NCBI GenBank assembly: GCA_030066015.1
Contig: JASJCL010000030.1
Coordinates: forward strand, 1 to 58,106
Direction: 5' to 3'
Origin: Desulfosarcinaceae bacterium
GTDB taxonomy: Bacteria; Desulfobacterota; Desulfobacteria; Desulfobacterales; Desulfosarcinaceae
DNA length: 58,106 bases
In this document: positions 41,900-52,330 of the stretch, one piece after another
How positions within the stretch are numbered: the first letter of the stretch is position 1
Layout: each line of letters begins with the position of its first letter
The notes under the pieces: model-generated
Databases searched by the model: none
The model's input: only the letters and a program-made list of their open reading frames with translations
What the model was told of the DNA's origin: nothing
Position numbers and translations under genes: made by a program

Positions 41900-42289
41900 A
41901 TGACTATGGCAGAAGCAATCCATGAATCGCACGTCGATAGACGGGGTACCAGGCGCTATCGAATTCCAGAGGGGATCTTTCTGGTAGAGAACGCCGAAGG
42001 GCGCCACCCCATTGGTGACCTTCTCGACATAAGTGCCGATGGCCTCTCCTTTATATATTCCGCGGATGTGGACGCAGTTCTGGAATCAACCTACCTCAAC
42101 ATCGTGAGCGTCAGCGGAGAAATTCAGCTGGAGAAAATACCTTACCAAAATAAGAACGATTTCGATTTCATCCGGAACTATCCCTTCGATGCCTATCGTA
42201 TGCGGCGGCGTGGGGTCAGCTTTACTGAGCTTACAGAACCCCAGAAGGAATCGCTGATCGCCTTTATTGATGGACTTAGTCAGTCCTAG
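41900..42289 (+). CDS. PilZ-domain protein
   Basis: 129 aa from ATG 41900 (ATG 41906 is equally possible; the frame extends to 41840). The c-di-GMP-binding signature is visible: the RxxxR motif in DRRGTRRYRIPEG and, about 30 residues later, DISADGLSF, the D/N-x-S-x-x-G motif. The rest is a beta-barrel-like domain with a C-terminal helix. PilZ proteins are c-di-GMP receptors that alter motility, secretion or polysaccharide synthesis. It lies 14 kb from the c-di-GMP enzymes at 22028-26846 and just upstream of the secreted LamG genes. Confidence 0.82.
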   Translation: MTMAEAIHESHVDRRGTRRYRIPEGIFLVENAEGRHPIGDLLDISADGLSFIYSADVDAVLESTYLNIVSVSGEIQLEKIPYQNKNDFDFIRNYPFDAYRMRRRGVSFTELTEPQKESLIAFIDGLSQS

Positions 42290-42762
42290 CCGACCACCAC
42301 AACCGTATTGCTCGCTGATGATTCGCCAGGCATCCGTCTCTTTCCTTGAATCGATTGCATCCATCCACTCGATTGCTAATCGTCAATCATCTCCGAAAGG
42401 TATCGGTGGCCAGATGCAGCTCAGCCGCCATTCGCAAAGATGGCCTCTTTGGCAGCGAAAGGAAAAAGTAAGGAAAAACGAAGCGTTTAATCAGTAAATA
42501 TATTATGTAGCTCATCCTCTATTCAGATTATCTTCTAAGAGAATCGCTCACTAGTGTTTCTACTGAGGCAGAGAAAGACGCAACAAATGCGAACCGCCTA
42601 TATACGTCAGCCCCCGTCCATTTCGAAGGTTCGATCGGGGAAGTGACCAGGCGGAGCTATGGAACGACTGTCGAACGATCCCCCGCGACCTGGGAATGGT
42701 TGGAGCCAACGCCAGGCAACCCGGCTCCGGTGACCCTCTGACGACAAGTCCTGTGAGGCGCC
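42290..42762. other. Intergenic, 473 bp, upstream of the LamG ORF
   Basis: It contains AT-rich sequence around 42490-42545 and GC-rich sequence closer to 42763. GGAGCC...GGCTCC around 42700-42726 forms a short hairpin. I compared it with the c-di-GMP-I (GEMM) and SAM motif sequences from memory and found no match. The start codon at 42763 has TGAGG a few bases upstream. Confidence 0.45.
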
Positions 42763-45700
42763 ATGAAAAAACACTTCTCGTTATCTCCATTTCTAATGCT
42801 GTTTATTGTACTGGCCGGACTGATGCTGTCCCAAACCGCAAATGCCGGTGTTTGTCCAGAGAGCGCCATCGGCTATTGGCGTCTCAATGAGAACAGCGTC
42901 GGCGTTTACGGAGATGCCATTAACAGCGCCAACGGTGTCTGCAGCAGCGACTGCCCCACCAACATCACCGGCGTTGTTCTGAATGCCAAGCGATTTAACG
43001 GCACCAGCACCGGTATCCGGGTGAACGCAAGAGCTTCTTTCGACTGGCAGCCCAGTGACAGCTTCTCCATTGAGCTCTGGGTGCGACGCTCGGCCACGGG
43101 TTTGACGGGGGACGAGGCGTTGATCGCCAGAACCGATCCCAGCACCCTCATGCGATGGGAACTCGTCTTGGAGAGTGACGGACAATTGGCCTTTTCCTTG
43201 GTCTCTTCAACGGGAGAAGGCACAGGCACCGTCATGCGAAGCACGAAAATCCTGACGGATAGCCTGGACGGATCGACACGCTGGCATCATGTCGCTGTCG
43301 TGGTGGATGCCAGTGCGGACTTCATCACCCTCTACGTAGACGGTCAGGTCGAGGCCTCCGAGAATATTGCCGGTGTATACGCCAACGGCGATTTTGCGTC
43401 CGACAACGCGCCGGTGACCATCGGCTGGCGCGACAGCGCCGCAGAAGCGCGCTTCGGTGGCGATCTGGACGAGATCGCGCTGTACAACGGCACCCTGAAC
43501 GATACGGAACTTGCCGGTCATTATCTACTCTCCCGCAACTACTGCGACCTCTATGATCAGGAGGTGCGCATACTGCCGCTGGGCGATTCCATTACCAAGG
43601 ACAGTAGAGGCCCCAGCGACACCCGCGATGTCGAGGAGAAGAACGGTTATCGGCTGCCGCTCGCCAACCTACTGGACAACAATCTCTACTGGTTCGACTA
43701 CATGGGGACGGAGAATGACGGCGATCCGGCACTCTTCGATACCCAGCACGCCGGTTGGGGGGGGATACAAGACGATCAACTCAGCGATCTTTTGGATGAC
43801 GGGGGCCTACCAGCGTTTTTAGGGGGCGGCCAGGTAACGAATGGTCCCTACCTCGAGGATTCCCGCAACATCGCCGACGTCATCCTGCTGCACATCGGTA
43901 CCAATGAGCTGGGGGTTCCGCCGGATACCGTCGGCGTCGAGGAGGTGCTCAAGGAGATCGACGAAGCCCTGCCCCACGCGACGGTCCTGCTGGCCCAGAT
44001 CATCAACCGCCGTGAGGATGCCGACCCTGCGGATCGCGCCGCCACCACCCAGTTCAATGGTCAGCTGGCCACGCTCGCCCAGGACCGCATCGAACAGGGC
44101 GATAAGATTATCGTGGTGGACATGGAGACCGGTGCCGGGTTGAACTATGCGGTCGGCGGATCGGACATGTTCGACCGGTTGCACCCCAGTGTCAATGGTT
44201 ACGCCAAAATGGGCACTCACTGGTTTCAACATCTCAACGACTTTCTGCCCCAGTTCGTCACACCCAGCATCTCCGACCCGGGCGAACTCCTGGCCACAGT
44301 GGGCATTCTCTTCGACTTCTCCGTCCAGGCGGCTGGTGCACCTCGGCCAACCTTTGCACTGTCGGGGACCGTACCGTCGGGCATGAGCATCGACAGCCAA
44401 GGGCGCATCACCTGGACGCCGGCGTCGGGAACGTCGGACACGATCGTCACGGTGACGGCCACCAACAACCTGCCCCAGGGTACCGGCCAGGATAGCCAGC
44501 CCATCACCATCCGAATTAACAATCGGCCCGTCGCCGTCGGCGATACCTATACGGTGGACGCCGGTGCCGTCTTGCAGATTATCGCCGCCAACGGGCTATT
44601 GGCCAACGATTCGGATGCGAACAGCGGCGACACCCTCATTGCCAAATTGCAGACGAACCCGTCGCACGGCCAATTGACCTTGTCCGATGACGGCGGGTTC
44701 ACTTACACCCACAACGGCCTATCCACCACTACCGACAGCTTCACGTACATCGCCAATGACGGCAGCGTCGATTCGCTGCCGGCGACGGTCACCATCCAGG
44801 TCAATTCAACCACCGATGTCCCGACCATCACCGGACAGGCGACCCTCTCAACACCGGTGGATACGGCGCTGCGCGTCTCATTGGCCGATGATCTCGCCGT
44901 CGAGGACGCAGACAGCGATTTTCCCGACGACTTCACCCTGACCCTCTATCCCGGTGCCAACTATAGCGTTCAGGGGGATACCGTCACCCCGGCTACCGGG
45001 TTTGTCGGCACTCTGTTTGTGGGCGTCAGTGTCAATGACGGCCTGAACGAGAGCGACCGCTTTGATTTGCGCATCACCGTTACCAGCGGCAGCGGCGGCG
45101 GCGGTGGCGGTGGCGGTGGGGGCGGCTGTTTCGTTACCTCCTCCGCCAGCGCAAACCCCACAATGGCACCGCCGGTGGCGACCTGGCTGCTGATGGTCGG
45201 GTTGCTGCTCCTAATGGGCTTCGGCAAGAACTGGTTTTGCGCTTTCCTTACACCTGCCCTGCAGTCGCAGGCGGCAAACGCTCATTCTACCCCGCGATTC
45301 GGAATACATTGCTATCTCTATATTTGGTTCCTATTGAAAAGGAGGCACGACATGAAGAAACACCGCTCCATGGTAATGACCTGTATCCTCGCGGCCGCGC
45401 TGGTGTTGAGCGCGGGATGGGCACCACCGGCCTTCGCGGCCTGCCCGACGGACCTGAAGGCCTATTGGCCGTTGGATCAGAACAACGACCCCTACCTCGA
45501 GGAGATCGAGGGGCTGAACGCCTTCTGTGGCGCCGGCAACTGCCCGACCTTTGTCCAGGACGGCGGCCGGGTGCTGCATGGTCAGCAATTCTCCGACGGC
45601 ACCGATAATTTGCAAGTATCCTCCAATGGTGCTCAGACGCGCCCCTTTGATTGGGAGTACAATGACAGCGTGACGGTCGAGGTCTGGTTCAACCGCAGTG

Positions 45701-48171
45701 GCAACCTCGACAATGGCGAAACCGAAGTTTTGGTCGGCCGGGTCGACGGTTCCACCAGCCTGCTCTGGTACATTGCCCTGCGCCGGATCGGCGGTCAGGA
45801 CAAGGTCGTTATTGGCCTCAGAGCCAATAATGGCGACGGCAGCGTCATCAGCGGCGCGGTCAACAGCAGCTATATGGAAGGCGACGATGACGTTTCCGAC
45901 GGCGAGTGGCACCATGTCGCCCTGGTCAAGGATGAGGACAGCGGTTCGATTCTACTCTATGTCGACGGCATCCTGAACGACTCCGCAACGGTAAGCTACG
46001 CCGACGACACCGATTTTAAATCCTCTTCGGCCAATCTGAACATCGGCTGGCTCAATCTAGGTCCCAGCTTCTTTCATTTCGAGGGGATCCTGGATGAGGT
46101 CGCCATCTTCAACACCGCCCAGGATGCGGATTTGGTGGAGTTCCACCAAACCCTCGGCAACGCTGGCCTTTCGATCTGCGAAGATCAGGCGCCCCAGTTC
46201 GGTGCCGATCTGCCGACGGACAGCGCTTTGGGCTATGAGTTCATGTTTACCGCGCAAGCGGTGGGCACCCCGCCCATCATTTACAGCCTCAAGGACGGCG
46301 CCAGTCCCGATAACATGACCATCGATCCGGACTCTGGCGAGATCAGCTGGATTCCGACGGACCAGGACACCGGCACCATTAGCTTCACCGTCGTCGCCAG
46401 CAACTCTGTCGGCGATACCGAGCAGGTCTATCAATTCGATGTGCTGGATCTCTGCGCCACCGCCATCAGCGCCTACTGGCAGCTGAACGAAACCACCGAG
46501 CCCTTTGGCGACAACTACGACGACCCCGCCACCAACCCCAACGACGGTGCCTGCGAAGGGGCCTGCCCCCAGAATGTCGCCTCCGACATCGTGGGCAACG
46601 CCAAGAGTTTCAACGGTGTCGATCAGGCCATCTCGGTGTCCACTTCCGCCTCGGCACCCTTTAACTGGGGCCCCACCGCCAATTTTACCATCGAGTTTTG
46701 GATGCGGCGCGACGGCGACCTCACCGAAGGTACCAACGGCACTGAGGTGATGGTGGGCCGCACCAGCAATGTTCCCGGTGGCCTGTTCTGGTTCATCGGC
46801 CTGCGACGCTTCACCGGCGAGACCGTCGACCGGCTGATCGTCACCCTGCGGGACAAGAACGGCGATGACGCTGCGCCGGACGCTGCCGGACGGCAGCCGC
46901 TGGAAAGCACCACGGATGTGGTGGACGGCCAGTGGCACCACATTGTCGTTGTGCGGGATGATGCGGTGGGCGAAAACCGGCTGTATATCGACGGGGTCCT
47001 GGAAGACACCGGCGCCGTAGATTATGATGATACCCTGGGCGGCTTCGATGACGGTGCCGCTGCCCTGAACATTGGTTGGTTGAACTTTTCACCCACCCAG
47101 ACCTTCCACTTTGCCGGCCGACTGGACGAACTGGCCATGTATGACACTGCCCTGCCGCCGTCGGTGATCGATCAGCATTTCGAGGCCAATCCGCCTCTGG
47201 ACTATTGCAACGGCGCGCCTTCGATCACCTCGACGGCCGTCACCACTGTCACGGCAGGCCAGAACTACAGCTATCAGGCTGCGGCTCAGGACGCGGTGGA
47301 TGAAGACGACACGCCTTTACTCTGGTCCCTCGTCAGCGGTCCCACCGGTTTGGCGGTGGACACGGCCACTGGTGAGGTCACCTGGTCTCCGGGTGCGGGT
47401 GATGCGGGTAACAACGACGTGTCCATCATGGTTCGTGATCAGCGTGGCGGTACCGCCGTCCAGAACTTCACCATCATGGTGGACGCCGGGGTCAGCAACA
47501 CGGCCCCGTCGATTACCTCCACGGCACCGACCTCGGTGGCGCCAGGAGACACCTACACCTATCAGCCCACCGCCAACGATCCGGACGGGGACACCCTGAC
47601 CTGGTCGCTGACGGATGAACCGTCCGGGATGACGATCGACGCTGCCACCGGCGCCATCTCCTGGACACCGGCCGCTGGCGTGACCACTTCGGGCACCTTT
47701 ACCCTGACGGTGGATGACGGCGCCGCGGTGGATACCGAGACGATCACCATTGCGGTGACCTCCAATGCCGCACCGACCATCACCTCCTCGGCACCGGCCA
47801 GTGCCACCGTTGGACAGCGGTATCGGTACGCACCCGTGGCGGATGACGCCGAGGGCGATACCCTCGCCTGGTCCCTGACCGGTGCGCCGTCCAATATGTC
47901 CTTGGATACCGTCACCGGTGTGTTGACCTGGACCCCGGCGGCCGGGGATGAGGGCGATGTCACCTTTACCCTCACCGTCAGCGATGCAACCGGCTCCGAT
48001 GAGCAGATCATCTCCATCACCGTGTCCGCTGCGAGCAATGGCGGTGGTGGTGGTGGCGGCGGTGGCGGATGCTTTATCGACACCACCCGTGGCAGCGCCC
48101 CAGGATATTGGGGGATTGGGCTGCTGATGGCAGGGGCCCTCTTCACCGGCCTGGTGCGCCGACGCGCCTAA
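42763..48171 (+). CDS. Giant secreted LamG/GDSL/Ig ORF: two tandem genes with no stop between
   Basis: 1802 codons in one frame. Part 1: signal peptide 1-28; a LamG-like jelly roll at about 30-255; a GDSL/SGNH hydrolase at about 268-495 with [19 protein letters not shown] and [10 protein letters not shown] (Ser, Gly/Asn, Asp-His sites); Ig-like domains to about 775; then poly-Gly, Cys789 (GGCFVTSS), a membrane segment ([13 protein letters not shown]) and GKN, a C-terminal sorting signal of the GlyGly-CTERM/rhombosortase kind. Such signals end a protein, but here the frame runs on through 40-odd residues of unlikely sequence into AAAAGGAGG and a new ATG at 45352 with a second signal peptide. 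Expressed as one chain, it would contain an internal signal peptide. I infer a lost stop codon, a sequencing error or a readthrough design. Confidence 0.7.
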   Translation: MKKHFSLSPFLMLFIVLAGLMLSQTANAGVCPESAIGYWRLNENSVGVYGDAINSANGVCSSDCPTNITGVVLNAKRFNGTSTGIRVNARASFDWQPSDSFSIELWVRRSATGLTGDEALIARTDPSTLMRWELVLESDGQLAFSLVSSTGEGTGTVMRSTKILTDSLDGSTRWHHVAVVVDASADFITLYVDGQVEASENIAGVYANGDFASDNAPVTIGWRDSAAEARFGGDLDEIALYNGTLNDTELAGHYLLSRNYCDLYDQEVRILPLGDSITKDSRGPSDTRDVEEKNGYRLPLANLLDNNLYWFDYMGTENDGDPALFDTQHAGWGGIQDDQLSDLLDDGGLPAFLGGGQVTNGPYLEDSRNIADVILLHIGTNELGVPPDTVGVEEVLKEIDEALPHATVLLAQIINRREDADPADRAATTQFNGQLATLAQDRIEQGDKIIVVDMETGAGLNYAVGGSDMFDRLHPSVNGYAKMGTHWFQHLNDFLPQFVTPSISDPGELLATVGILFDFSVQAAGAPRPTFALSGTVPSGMSIDSQGRITWTPASGTSDTIVTVTATNNLPQGTGQDSQPITIRINNRPVAVGDTYTVDAGAVLQIIAANGLLANDSDANSGDTLIAKLQTNPSHGQLTLSDDGGFTYTHNGLSTTTDSFTYIANDGSVDSLPATVTIQVNSTTDVPTITGQATLSTPVDTALRVSLADDLAVEDADSDFPDDFTLTLYPGANYSVQGDTVTPATGFVGTLFVGVSVNDGLNESDRFDLRITVTSGSGGGGGGGGGGGCFVTSSASANPTMAPPVATWLLMVGLLLLMGFGKNWFCAFLTPALQSQAANAHSTPRFGIHCYLYIWFLLKRRHDMKKHRSMVMTCILAAALVLSAGWAPPAFAACPTDLKAYWPLDQNNDPYLEEIEGLNAFCGAGNCPTFVQDGGRVLHGQQFSDGTDNLQVSSNGAQTRPFDWEYNDSVTVEVWFNRSGNLDNGETEVLVGRVDGSTSLLWYIALRRIGGQDKVVIGLRANNGDGSVISGAVNSSYMEGDDDVSDGEWHHVALVKDEDSGSILLYVDGILNDSATVSYADDTDFKSSSANLNIGWLNLGPSFFHFEGILDEVAIFNTAQDADLVEFHQTLGNAGLSICEDQAPQFGADLPTDSALGYEFMFTAQAVGTPPIIYSLKDGASPDNMTIDPDSGEISWIPTDQDTGTISFTVVASNSVGDTEQVYQFDVLDLCATAISAYWQLNETTEPFGDNYDDPATNPNDGACEGACPQNVASDIVGNAKSFNGVDQAISVSTSASAPFNWGPTANFTIEFWMRRDGDLTEGTNGTEVMVGRTSNVPGGLFWFIGLRRFTGETVDRLIVTLRDKNGDDAAPDAAGRQPLESTTDVVDGQWHHIVVVRDDAVGENRLYIDGVLEDTGAVDYDDTLGGFDDGAAALNIGWLNFSPTQTFHFAGRLDELAMYDTALPPSVIDQHFEANPPLDYCNGAPSITSTAVTTVTAGQNYSYQAAAQDAVDEDDTPLLWSLVSGPTGLAVDTATGEVTWSPGAGDAGNNDVSIMVRDQRGGTAVQNFTIMVDAGVSNTAPSITSTAPTSVAPGDTYTYQPTANDPDGDTLTWSLTDEPSGMTIDAATGAISWTPAAGVTTSGTFTLTVDDGAAVDTETITIAVTSNAAPTITSSAPASATVGQRYRYAPVADDAEGDTLAWSLTGAPSNMSLDTVTGVLTWTPAAGDEGDVTFTLTVSDATGSDEQIISITVSAASNGGGGGGGGGGCFIDTTRGSAPGYWGIGLLMAGALFTGLVRRRA
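45352..48171 (+). CDS. Second cistron inside the giant ORF: secreted LamG/Ig protein
   Basis: 939 aa if translation starts at ATG 45352, which follows AAAAGGAGG at 45337-45345, the best ribosome binding site in the region. A signal peptide spans residues 1-30 ([22 protein letters not shown]). A LamG-like domain (about 31-265), an Ig/He_PIG-like domain, a second LamG-like domain ([15 protein letters not shown] onward), and three He_PIG-like Ig domains, each with a [11 protein letters not shown] or [11 protein letters not shown] hairpin, follow. It ends with ten Gly, Cys907 ([11 protein letters not shown]), a membrane segment and RRRA. This mirrors part 1 without the hydrolase, so the two look like a duplication. 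Export is followed by sorting-signal cleavage and surface attachment. Confidence 0.75.
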   Translation: MKKHRSMVMTCILAAALVLSAGWAPPAFAACPTDLKAYWPLDQNNDPYLEEIEGLNAFCGAGNCPTFVQDGGRVLHGQQFSDGTDNLQVSSNGAQTRPFDWEYNDSVTVEVWFNRSGNLDNGETEVLVGRVDGSTSLLWYIALRRIGGQDKVVIGLRANNGDGSVISGAVNSSYMEGDDDVSDGEWHHVALVKDEDSGSILLYVDGILNDSATVSYADDTDFKSSSANLNIGWLNLGPSFFHFEGILDEVAIFNTAQDADLVEFHQTLGNAGLSICEDQAPQFGADLPTDSALGYEFMFTAQAVGTPPIIYSLKDGASPDNMTIDPDSGEISWIPTDQDTGTISFTVVASNSVGDTEQVYQFDVLDLCATAISAYWQLNETTEPFGDNYDDPATNPNDGACEGACPQNVASDIVGNAKSFNGVDQAISVSTSASAPFNWGPTANFTIEFWMRRDGDLTEGTNGTEVMVGRTSNVPGGLFWFIGLRRFTGETVDRLIVTLRDKNGDDAAPDAAGRQPLESTTDVVDGQWHHIVVVRDDAVGENRLYIDGVLEDTGAVDYDDTLGGFDDGAAALNIGWLNFSPTQTFHFAGRLDELAMYDTALPPSVIDQHFEANPPLDYCNGAPSITSTAVTTVTAGQNYSYQAAAQDAVDEDDTPLLWSLVSGPTGLAVDTATGEVTWSPGAGDAGNNDVSIMVRDQRGGTAVQNFTIMVDAGVSNTAPSITSTAPTSVAPGDTYTYQPTANDPDGDTLTWSLTDEPSGMTIDAATGAISWTPAAGVTTSGTFTLTVDDGAAVDTETITIAVTSNAAPTITSSAPASATVGQRYRYAPVADDAEGDTLAWSLTGAPSNMSLDTVTGVLTWTPAAGDEGDVTFTLTVSDATGSDEQIISITVSAASNGGGGGGGGGGCFIDTTRGSAPGYWGIGLLMAGALFTGLVRRRA

Positions 48172-48196
48172 CGGCGCCATTAACGAACCGTATGGC

Positions 48197-48289
48197 GGCA
48201 CATCGGCAGGGAATGCCGGTGTGCCCCCCGATTACGGTTTCCAAACATCGCAACAAACCACACGAGGGATCGGCGCTGGTGCCGATCCC
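48197..48289 (+). terminator. Two hairpins after the LamG ORF
   Basis: GGCACATCGGCA/TGCCGGTGTGCC (48197-48208 and 48214-48225, one G-T pair) begins 26 bp after the stop, and GGGATCGGC/GCCGATCCC (48266-48274 and 48281-48289, perfect) lies further on with TGGTGTTTC after it. The second is the better terminator candidate; neither has a long T-run. Confidence 0.5.
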
Positions 48290-48458
48290 TGGTGTTTCAT
48301 CTGGGGTGCTGGTAAGGGTGGTGATGGGACGCTCTCGAGCAGGAGAGAGTCCCATTGCCCGCCACCGCCCCAACCCGTTCGTACCCTTCTGGGCCCTACC
48401 CGCCGGCAGCGGTTGGTCGAACCCCAGGCGGGTACACCAACCGAGAGTGAGGTGGATC

Positions 48459-49232
48459 ATGAAAGCCGTTATCCTTGCAGGAGGGTATGGAACGCGGATT
48501 TCTGAGGAAACCGGCGTCAAACCCAAACCCATGGTGGAAATCGGAGATGAGCCGATCCTCTGGCACATCATGAAAATTTATACTGCATATGGTATTAACG
48601 ATTTTGTGATATGCCTCGGATACAAGGGCAATAGCATCAAAGACTACTTCGCCAATTACGCCCTGCATCAATCCGACATCACCTATGATCTGCGCAATGG
48701 CCAAACCGACATCCACAAGAACGGGACCGAACCCTGGCGGGTCACCCTGGTGCACACCGGCCAGGGCACCATGACCGGCGGCCGTATCAAGCGGGTGCGC
48801 CGCTATCTGGAGGATGAAACCTTCTGTCTGACCTATGGAGACGGGGTGGCGGATGTCAACATCAAGGAACTGGTGGCCTTTCACCGGCAGGAAGGTCGAC
48901 TGGCCACCCTCACGGCCGTGCAGCCGCCGGGACGGTTCGGCGCGTTTAACTTGGACCATTCCGAGGCGATGATCACCACCTTCAAAGAGAAGCCAAAGGG
49001 CGACGGCGCCTGGATCAACGGGGGCTTTTTCGTGCTCGAGCCCGCCGTATTGGATTATATTCCCGGCGATGATACCGTCTGGGAGCAGGATCCCTTGGAA
49101 GCCCTCGCCGCTGAGGGGCAGTTGTCCGCCTACCGTCACAAGGGGTTCTGGCAGCCGATGGACACCCTGCGCGACAAAACGGTGCTCGAGGATCTGTACA
49201 ACTCGGGCAAAGCCCCCTGGGTAGTGTGGTAG
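48459..49232 (+). CDS. rfbF: Glucose-1-phosphate cytidylyltransferase
   Basis: 257 aa from ATG 48459 with GAGGTGG upstream; the longer frame from 48069 is antisense/extension noise. It starts [20 protein letters not shown] with [21 protein letters not shown], the exact RfbF/DdhA pattern. [12 protein letters not shown] and [11 protein letters not shown] carry the metal and sugar-binding sites. It makes CDP-glucose from CTP and glucose-1-phosphate, the entry to CDP-linked 3,6-dideoxyhexoses. The usual partner, CDP-glucose 4,6-dehydratase (RfbG), is not recognisable in the window, although the SDR next door could be diverged from it. First gene of the polysaccharide locus. Confidence 0.93.
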   Translation: MKAVILAGGYGTRISEETGVKPKPMVEIGDEPILWHIMKIYTAYGINDFVICLGYKGNSIKDYFANYALHQSDITYDLRNGQTDIHKNGTEPWRVTLVHTGQGTMTGGRIKRVRRYLEDETFCLTYGDGVADVNIKELVAFHRQEGRLATLTAVQPPGRFGAFNLDHSEAMITTFKEKPKGDGAWINGGFFVLEPAVLDYIPGDDTVWEQDPLEALAAEGQLSAYRHKGFWQPMDTLRDKTVLEDLYNSGKAPWVVW

Positions 49233-49299
49233 CCCCTACTAAATAGGTGTCCGTTCCCGCACCATTGCACCAACCGGCAGCTATTCGGAGCAAGAAGAT

Positions 49300-50415
49300 A
49301 TGCAAAACGCCCATGATATTGTTACCGAAGACCTCAACGACATCTGCCAGCGCCTGTCGCCGGTGCTGCAGGAGATGAACGACAGCAAGCTCCTGATCAC
49401 CGGCGGCGCCGGATTCTTGGGGTACTATCTGGTTCAGGTGGTCGATCATTGGAATCGGCAATTCGCCGGCAACGCCAAGATCGCGCTGACCGTGTTCGAC
49501 AATCTGATCCGCGGGTTGCCGCAATGGCTGGCCGAGATAGAGGCCCGTGGCGGGGTTCAGCTGGTGGTTCACGATATCGCCAAGCCGTTGCCGGCAGATA
49601 TGGCAGACGATTTTACCTGGATCATCCACGCGGCCACCATCGCCTCGCCGACCTATTATCGCAAGCATCCCATTGAAACCATGGACGCCAACATCAATGG
49701 GTTGCGACAACTCCTGGATTACCTCCTCGATCAGAAGCAGCGCGGCATGCTACCGGGCGGATTTCTCTTCTATTCGAGCAGTGAGGTGTACGGCGATCCA
49801 GAGCCGGAGGCGATCCCCACTGCCGAAGATTACTATGGTCGGGTTTCCTTCACCGGTCCCCGGGCCTGCTACGACGAATCCAAGCGGTATGGCGAAACCT
49901 TGTGCGTCAACTTTGCCCGCGTCCACGACCTGCCGCTCAAGATCGCACGCCCTTTCAACAACTACGGCCCGGGGCTGAAGATCACCGACAGACGGGTGTT
50001 GCCCGATTTCGCGCGCAACGTGCTGGCGGGTGAGGATATCGTCATGCTGTCCGACGGCTCGCCCACGCGAACCTTTTGCTATGTGGCAGACGCTGTCGTG
50101 GGATACTTCAAGGTGCTGGTGAAGGGCGGCAAGGGCGAAGCCTACAATATCGGCACGGAGACGCCGGAGATCTCCATGGCGGAATTGGCCCAGCGGGTCG
50201 TCTCTGTGGGCAAAGCCCTCTTCGATTACCAGGGCAGTGTTCAACTGGCCACCAGCGATGAGTCCGCCTACCTGGTCGACAACCCGAACCGACGGTGTCC
50301 GCGAATCGACAAGGCACGCAAGGAACTGGGGTACGATCCGCAGATCGACATCGATGAGGGGCTGCGTCGCTCGCTGATCTGGTACAAGGACAACGCTGAA
50401 GGAACGGAGGCCTGA
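49300..50415 (+). CDS. Extended SDR, UDP-glucuronate decarboxylase-like
   Basis: 371 aa. NAD motif GGAGFLG at about 35-41 after an unusual 30-residue N-terminal helix, the active-site Tyr-x3-Lys in GPRACYDESKRYGETL (Tyr191, Lys195), RPFNNYGPGLKITDRRVLPDF and FCYVADAVVGYF. GPRxCYDExKR is the pattern of UDP-glucuronate decarboxylase (UXS), which makes UDP-xylose from UDP-glucuronate; the adjacent UDP-glucose dehydrogenase supplies that substrate. Alternatively it could be a 4,6-dehydratase acting on the CDP-glucose from the upstream gene. The stop overlaps the next ATG (TGATG). Confidence 0.8.
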   Translation: MQNAHDIVTEDLNDICQRLSPVLQEMNDSKLLITGGAGFLGYYLVQVVDHWNRQFAGNAKIALTVFDNLIRGLPQWLAEIEARGGVQLVVHDIAKPLPADMADDFTWIIHAATIASPTYYRKHPIETMDANINGLRQLLDYLLDQKQRGMLPGGFLFYSSSEVYGDPEPEAIPTAEDYYGRVSFTGPRACYDESKRYGETLCVNFARVHDLPLKIARPFNNYGPGLKITDRRVLPDFARNVLAGEDIVMLSDGSPTRTFCYVADAVVGYFKVLVKGGKGEAYNIGTETPEISMAELAQRVVSVGKALFDYQGSVQLATSDESAYLVDNPNRRCPRIDKARKELGYDPQIDIDEGLRRSLIWYKDNAEGTEA

Positions 50416-51752
50416 TGAAGATTTCCGTCATCGGTACCGGCTACGTGGGCCTGGTCTCTGGCGTCTGCCTCGCCGACACCGGCCACACCGTCGTCTGCGT
50501 GGATGTGGATGCGGCCAAGGTGGATATGATCAACGCCGGCAAGCCGCCCATCTACGAAAAAGGTCTCGCAGAGCTGCTCACGCGCCATTGCGGGGATCGT
50601 CTATCGGCCACCACCGATCTCGATGCGGCCGTCGCCGACACCGAACTCTCCCTCATCGCCGTCGGGACGCCCTTTGACGGCGAGGCCATCGATCTGAGCT
50701 ACATCCGTGCCGCCGCTGAACAGATCGGCACCGCCTTGAAAGCCAAGCCGGACTACCATGTGGTGGTGGTAAAGAGCACGGTGGTGCCGGGCACCAGCGA
50801 GGAGGTGGTGGCACCCCTGGTGGCGAAAGCCGCCGGCCGACGCCTGGGGCCTGATTTCGGTATCGGCATGAACCCGGAATTCCTTCGCGAAGGCGAAGCT
50901 GTGGCGGATTTCATGATGCCGGATCGCATCGTCCTGGGCGCCAATGACGACCGTTGTCTGGAGCGCATGCGCGCCCTGTATGCCGGCTTCCCGGACACCG
51001 ATGTGGTTGCCACCACCCCCAAGACGGCGGAGATGATCAAATACACGGCCAATTCCTTGCTGGCGACGATGATCTCCTTTTCCAACGAAATTGGTAACCT
51101 CTGTGCGCGGATTGGGGGCGTCGATGTGGTCGAGGTGATGCGCGGGGTCCATCTCGACAAACGCTTGACCCCGATTCTGGACGATCATCAGCGGATCGTG
51201 CCCGCCTTCACCACCTACATCGAGGCCGGCTGCGGGTTTGGCGGCAGTTGCTTTCCAAAGGACGTCAAAGCCCTGATCTCCTACGGCGAGGCCAAGGGGC
51301 AGGCGATGGACCTGCTGCGCTCTGTCATCGCGGTCAATCGGCTGCAGCCGGAGCAGATGCTGAGCTTGCTCCACAAACATTACCCCGACGTGAAAGATCT
51401 GCGCATCGCCGTGCTGGGACTGGCCTTCAAACCGGGCACGGACGATATGCGCGAATCACCGGCGATTCCGGTGGTGAACACCCTGGCGGCCGCCGGCGCC
51501 CGTATATCGGCCTACGATCCCATTGCCCGCCATGAGGCGGAGCGTATCTTCGACCACGGCAATCTGCACTATGCCGAGAACCTGGACACCTGCGTCCATG
51601 ACGCCGAGGCGATCCTGCTGATCACGCGCTGGGACCTGTTCAACGAGTTGCCGCGCCTGATGGCCGATCGACAGCCGCAGCCCCTGGTGGTGGACGGTCG
51701 CCGCATGCTCGACAAGACAAAGTTTGAGCGCTACGAGGGTATCGGGAGTTAG
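50415..51752 (+). CDS. UDP-glucose 6-dehydrogenase family
   Basis: 445 aa. Rossmann start ISVIGTGYVGLVSGVCLAD, then MNPEFLREGEAVADFM, KYTANSLLATMISFSNEI, and the catalytic Cys279 in GCGFGGSCFPKDVKAL, followed by LGLAFKPGTDDMRESP in the C-terminal domain. This is the UDP-glucose/GDP-mannose dehydrogenase family; the sequence favours UDP-glucose to UDP-glucuronate. It starts within the stop codon of the SDR gene, so the two are coupled and probably act in sequence: UDP-glucuronate, then decarboxylation. Confidence 0.94.
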   Translation: MKISVIGTGYVGLVSGVCLADTGHTVVCVDVDAAKVDMINAGKPPIYEKGLAELLTRHCGDRLSATTDLDAAVADTELSLIAVGTPFDGEAIDLSYIRAAAEQIGTALKAKPDYHVVVVKSTVVPGTSEEVVAPLVAKAAGRRLGPDFGIGMNPEFLREGEAVADFMMPDRIVLGANDDRCLERMRALYAGFPDTDVVATTPKTAEMIKYTANSLLATMISFSNEIGNLCARIGGVDVVEVMRGVHLDKRLTPILDDHQRIVPAFTTYIEAGCGFGGSCFPKDVKALISYGEAKGQAMDLLRSVIAVNRLQPEQMLSLLHKHYPDVKDLRIAVLGLAFKPGTDDMRESPAIPVVNTLAAAGARISAYDPIARHEAERIFDHGNLHYAENLDTCVHDAEAILLITRWDLFNELPRLMADRQPQPLVVDGRRMLDKTKFERYEGIGS

Positions 51753-51756
51753 CCGG

Positions 51757-52299
51757 ATGCGATTTTCAGCCACACCGTTGGACGGTGCCTACGTCGTCGA
51801 GCTTGATCGCCACGGTGACGACCGCGGCCACTTCGCACGCACCTTCTGCCAAACCGAATTCCGTGACCATGGCTTGAACCCGACCGTCGTTCAAGCCAAT
51901 ACGGCGCTTTCACGATACAAAGGCACCCTCCGCGGCATGCACTACCAGCGACATCCCCATGCCGAGGCCAAGCTGGTGCGCTGTATCCGCGGTGCGCTCT
52001 ACGATGTGATGGTGGATCTGCGCCCCGAATCGGCCACCTATTGCCAATGGTTTGGGATGGAGCTGACGCCGGACGGCGGCAAGATGCTGTATGTACCGGA
52101 AGGCTTTGCCCACGGCTACCAGACGCTCGTGGATGACACCGAAGTGATCTACCAGGTGTCGGCCGCTTATGCCCCCCAGGCCGAAGGCGGCCTTCGCTGG
52201 GATGACCCTGCCATTGCCATTCAATGGCCGATTGGGGACGGTGTGATCCTCTCCGCCAAGGACCGTGCTTGGCCCGATTTCCATCCGCAAGACGCTTAG
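51757..52299 (+). CDS. dTDP-4-dehydrorhamnose 3,5-epimerase family (RfbC-like)
   Basis: 180 aa from ATG 51757, 4 bp after the preceding stop; the 11-residue upstream extension in the same frame is ignored. The cupin signature is complete: DDRGHFARTFCQ, LRGMHYQRHPHAEAKLVRCIRGALYDVMVDLR with catalytic His62, and YVPEGFAHGYQTL. It epimerises C3/C5 of 4-keto-6-deoxy sugar nucleotides. The rest of the rhamnose set (RmlA, RmlB, RmlD) is not visible here, so the substrate may be a different 4-keto sugar. Confidence 0.9.
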   Translation: MRFSATPLDGAYVVELDRHGDDRGHFARTFCQTEFRDHGLNPTVVQANTALSRYKGTLRGMHYQRHPHAEAKLVRCIRGALYDVMVDLRPESATYCQWFGMELTPDGGKMLYVPEGFAHGYQTLVDDTEVIYQVSAAYAPQAEGGLRWDDPAIAIQWPIGDGVILSAKDRAWPDFHPQDA

Positions 52300-52330
52300 A
52301 CGCTGCCCAAGGGAAGCTGATCTCCGGACC

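Noticed and set aside
42560..42762. Possible c-di-GMP or SAM riboswitch upstream of the LamG ORF
   Set aside because: The GGAGCC...GGCTCC hairpin and nearby sequence lack the conserved GEMM or SAM core elements as far as I can recall them.
47317..48201. 294-codon minus-strand frame opposite the LamG/Ig repeats
   Set aside because: It is Gly/Arg/His-rich, arises from the biased codon use of the Ig repeats, and is contradicted by clear domains on the plus strand.
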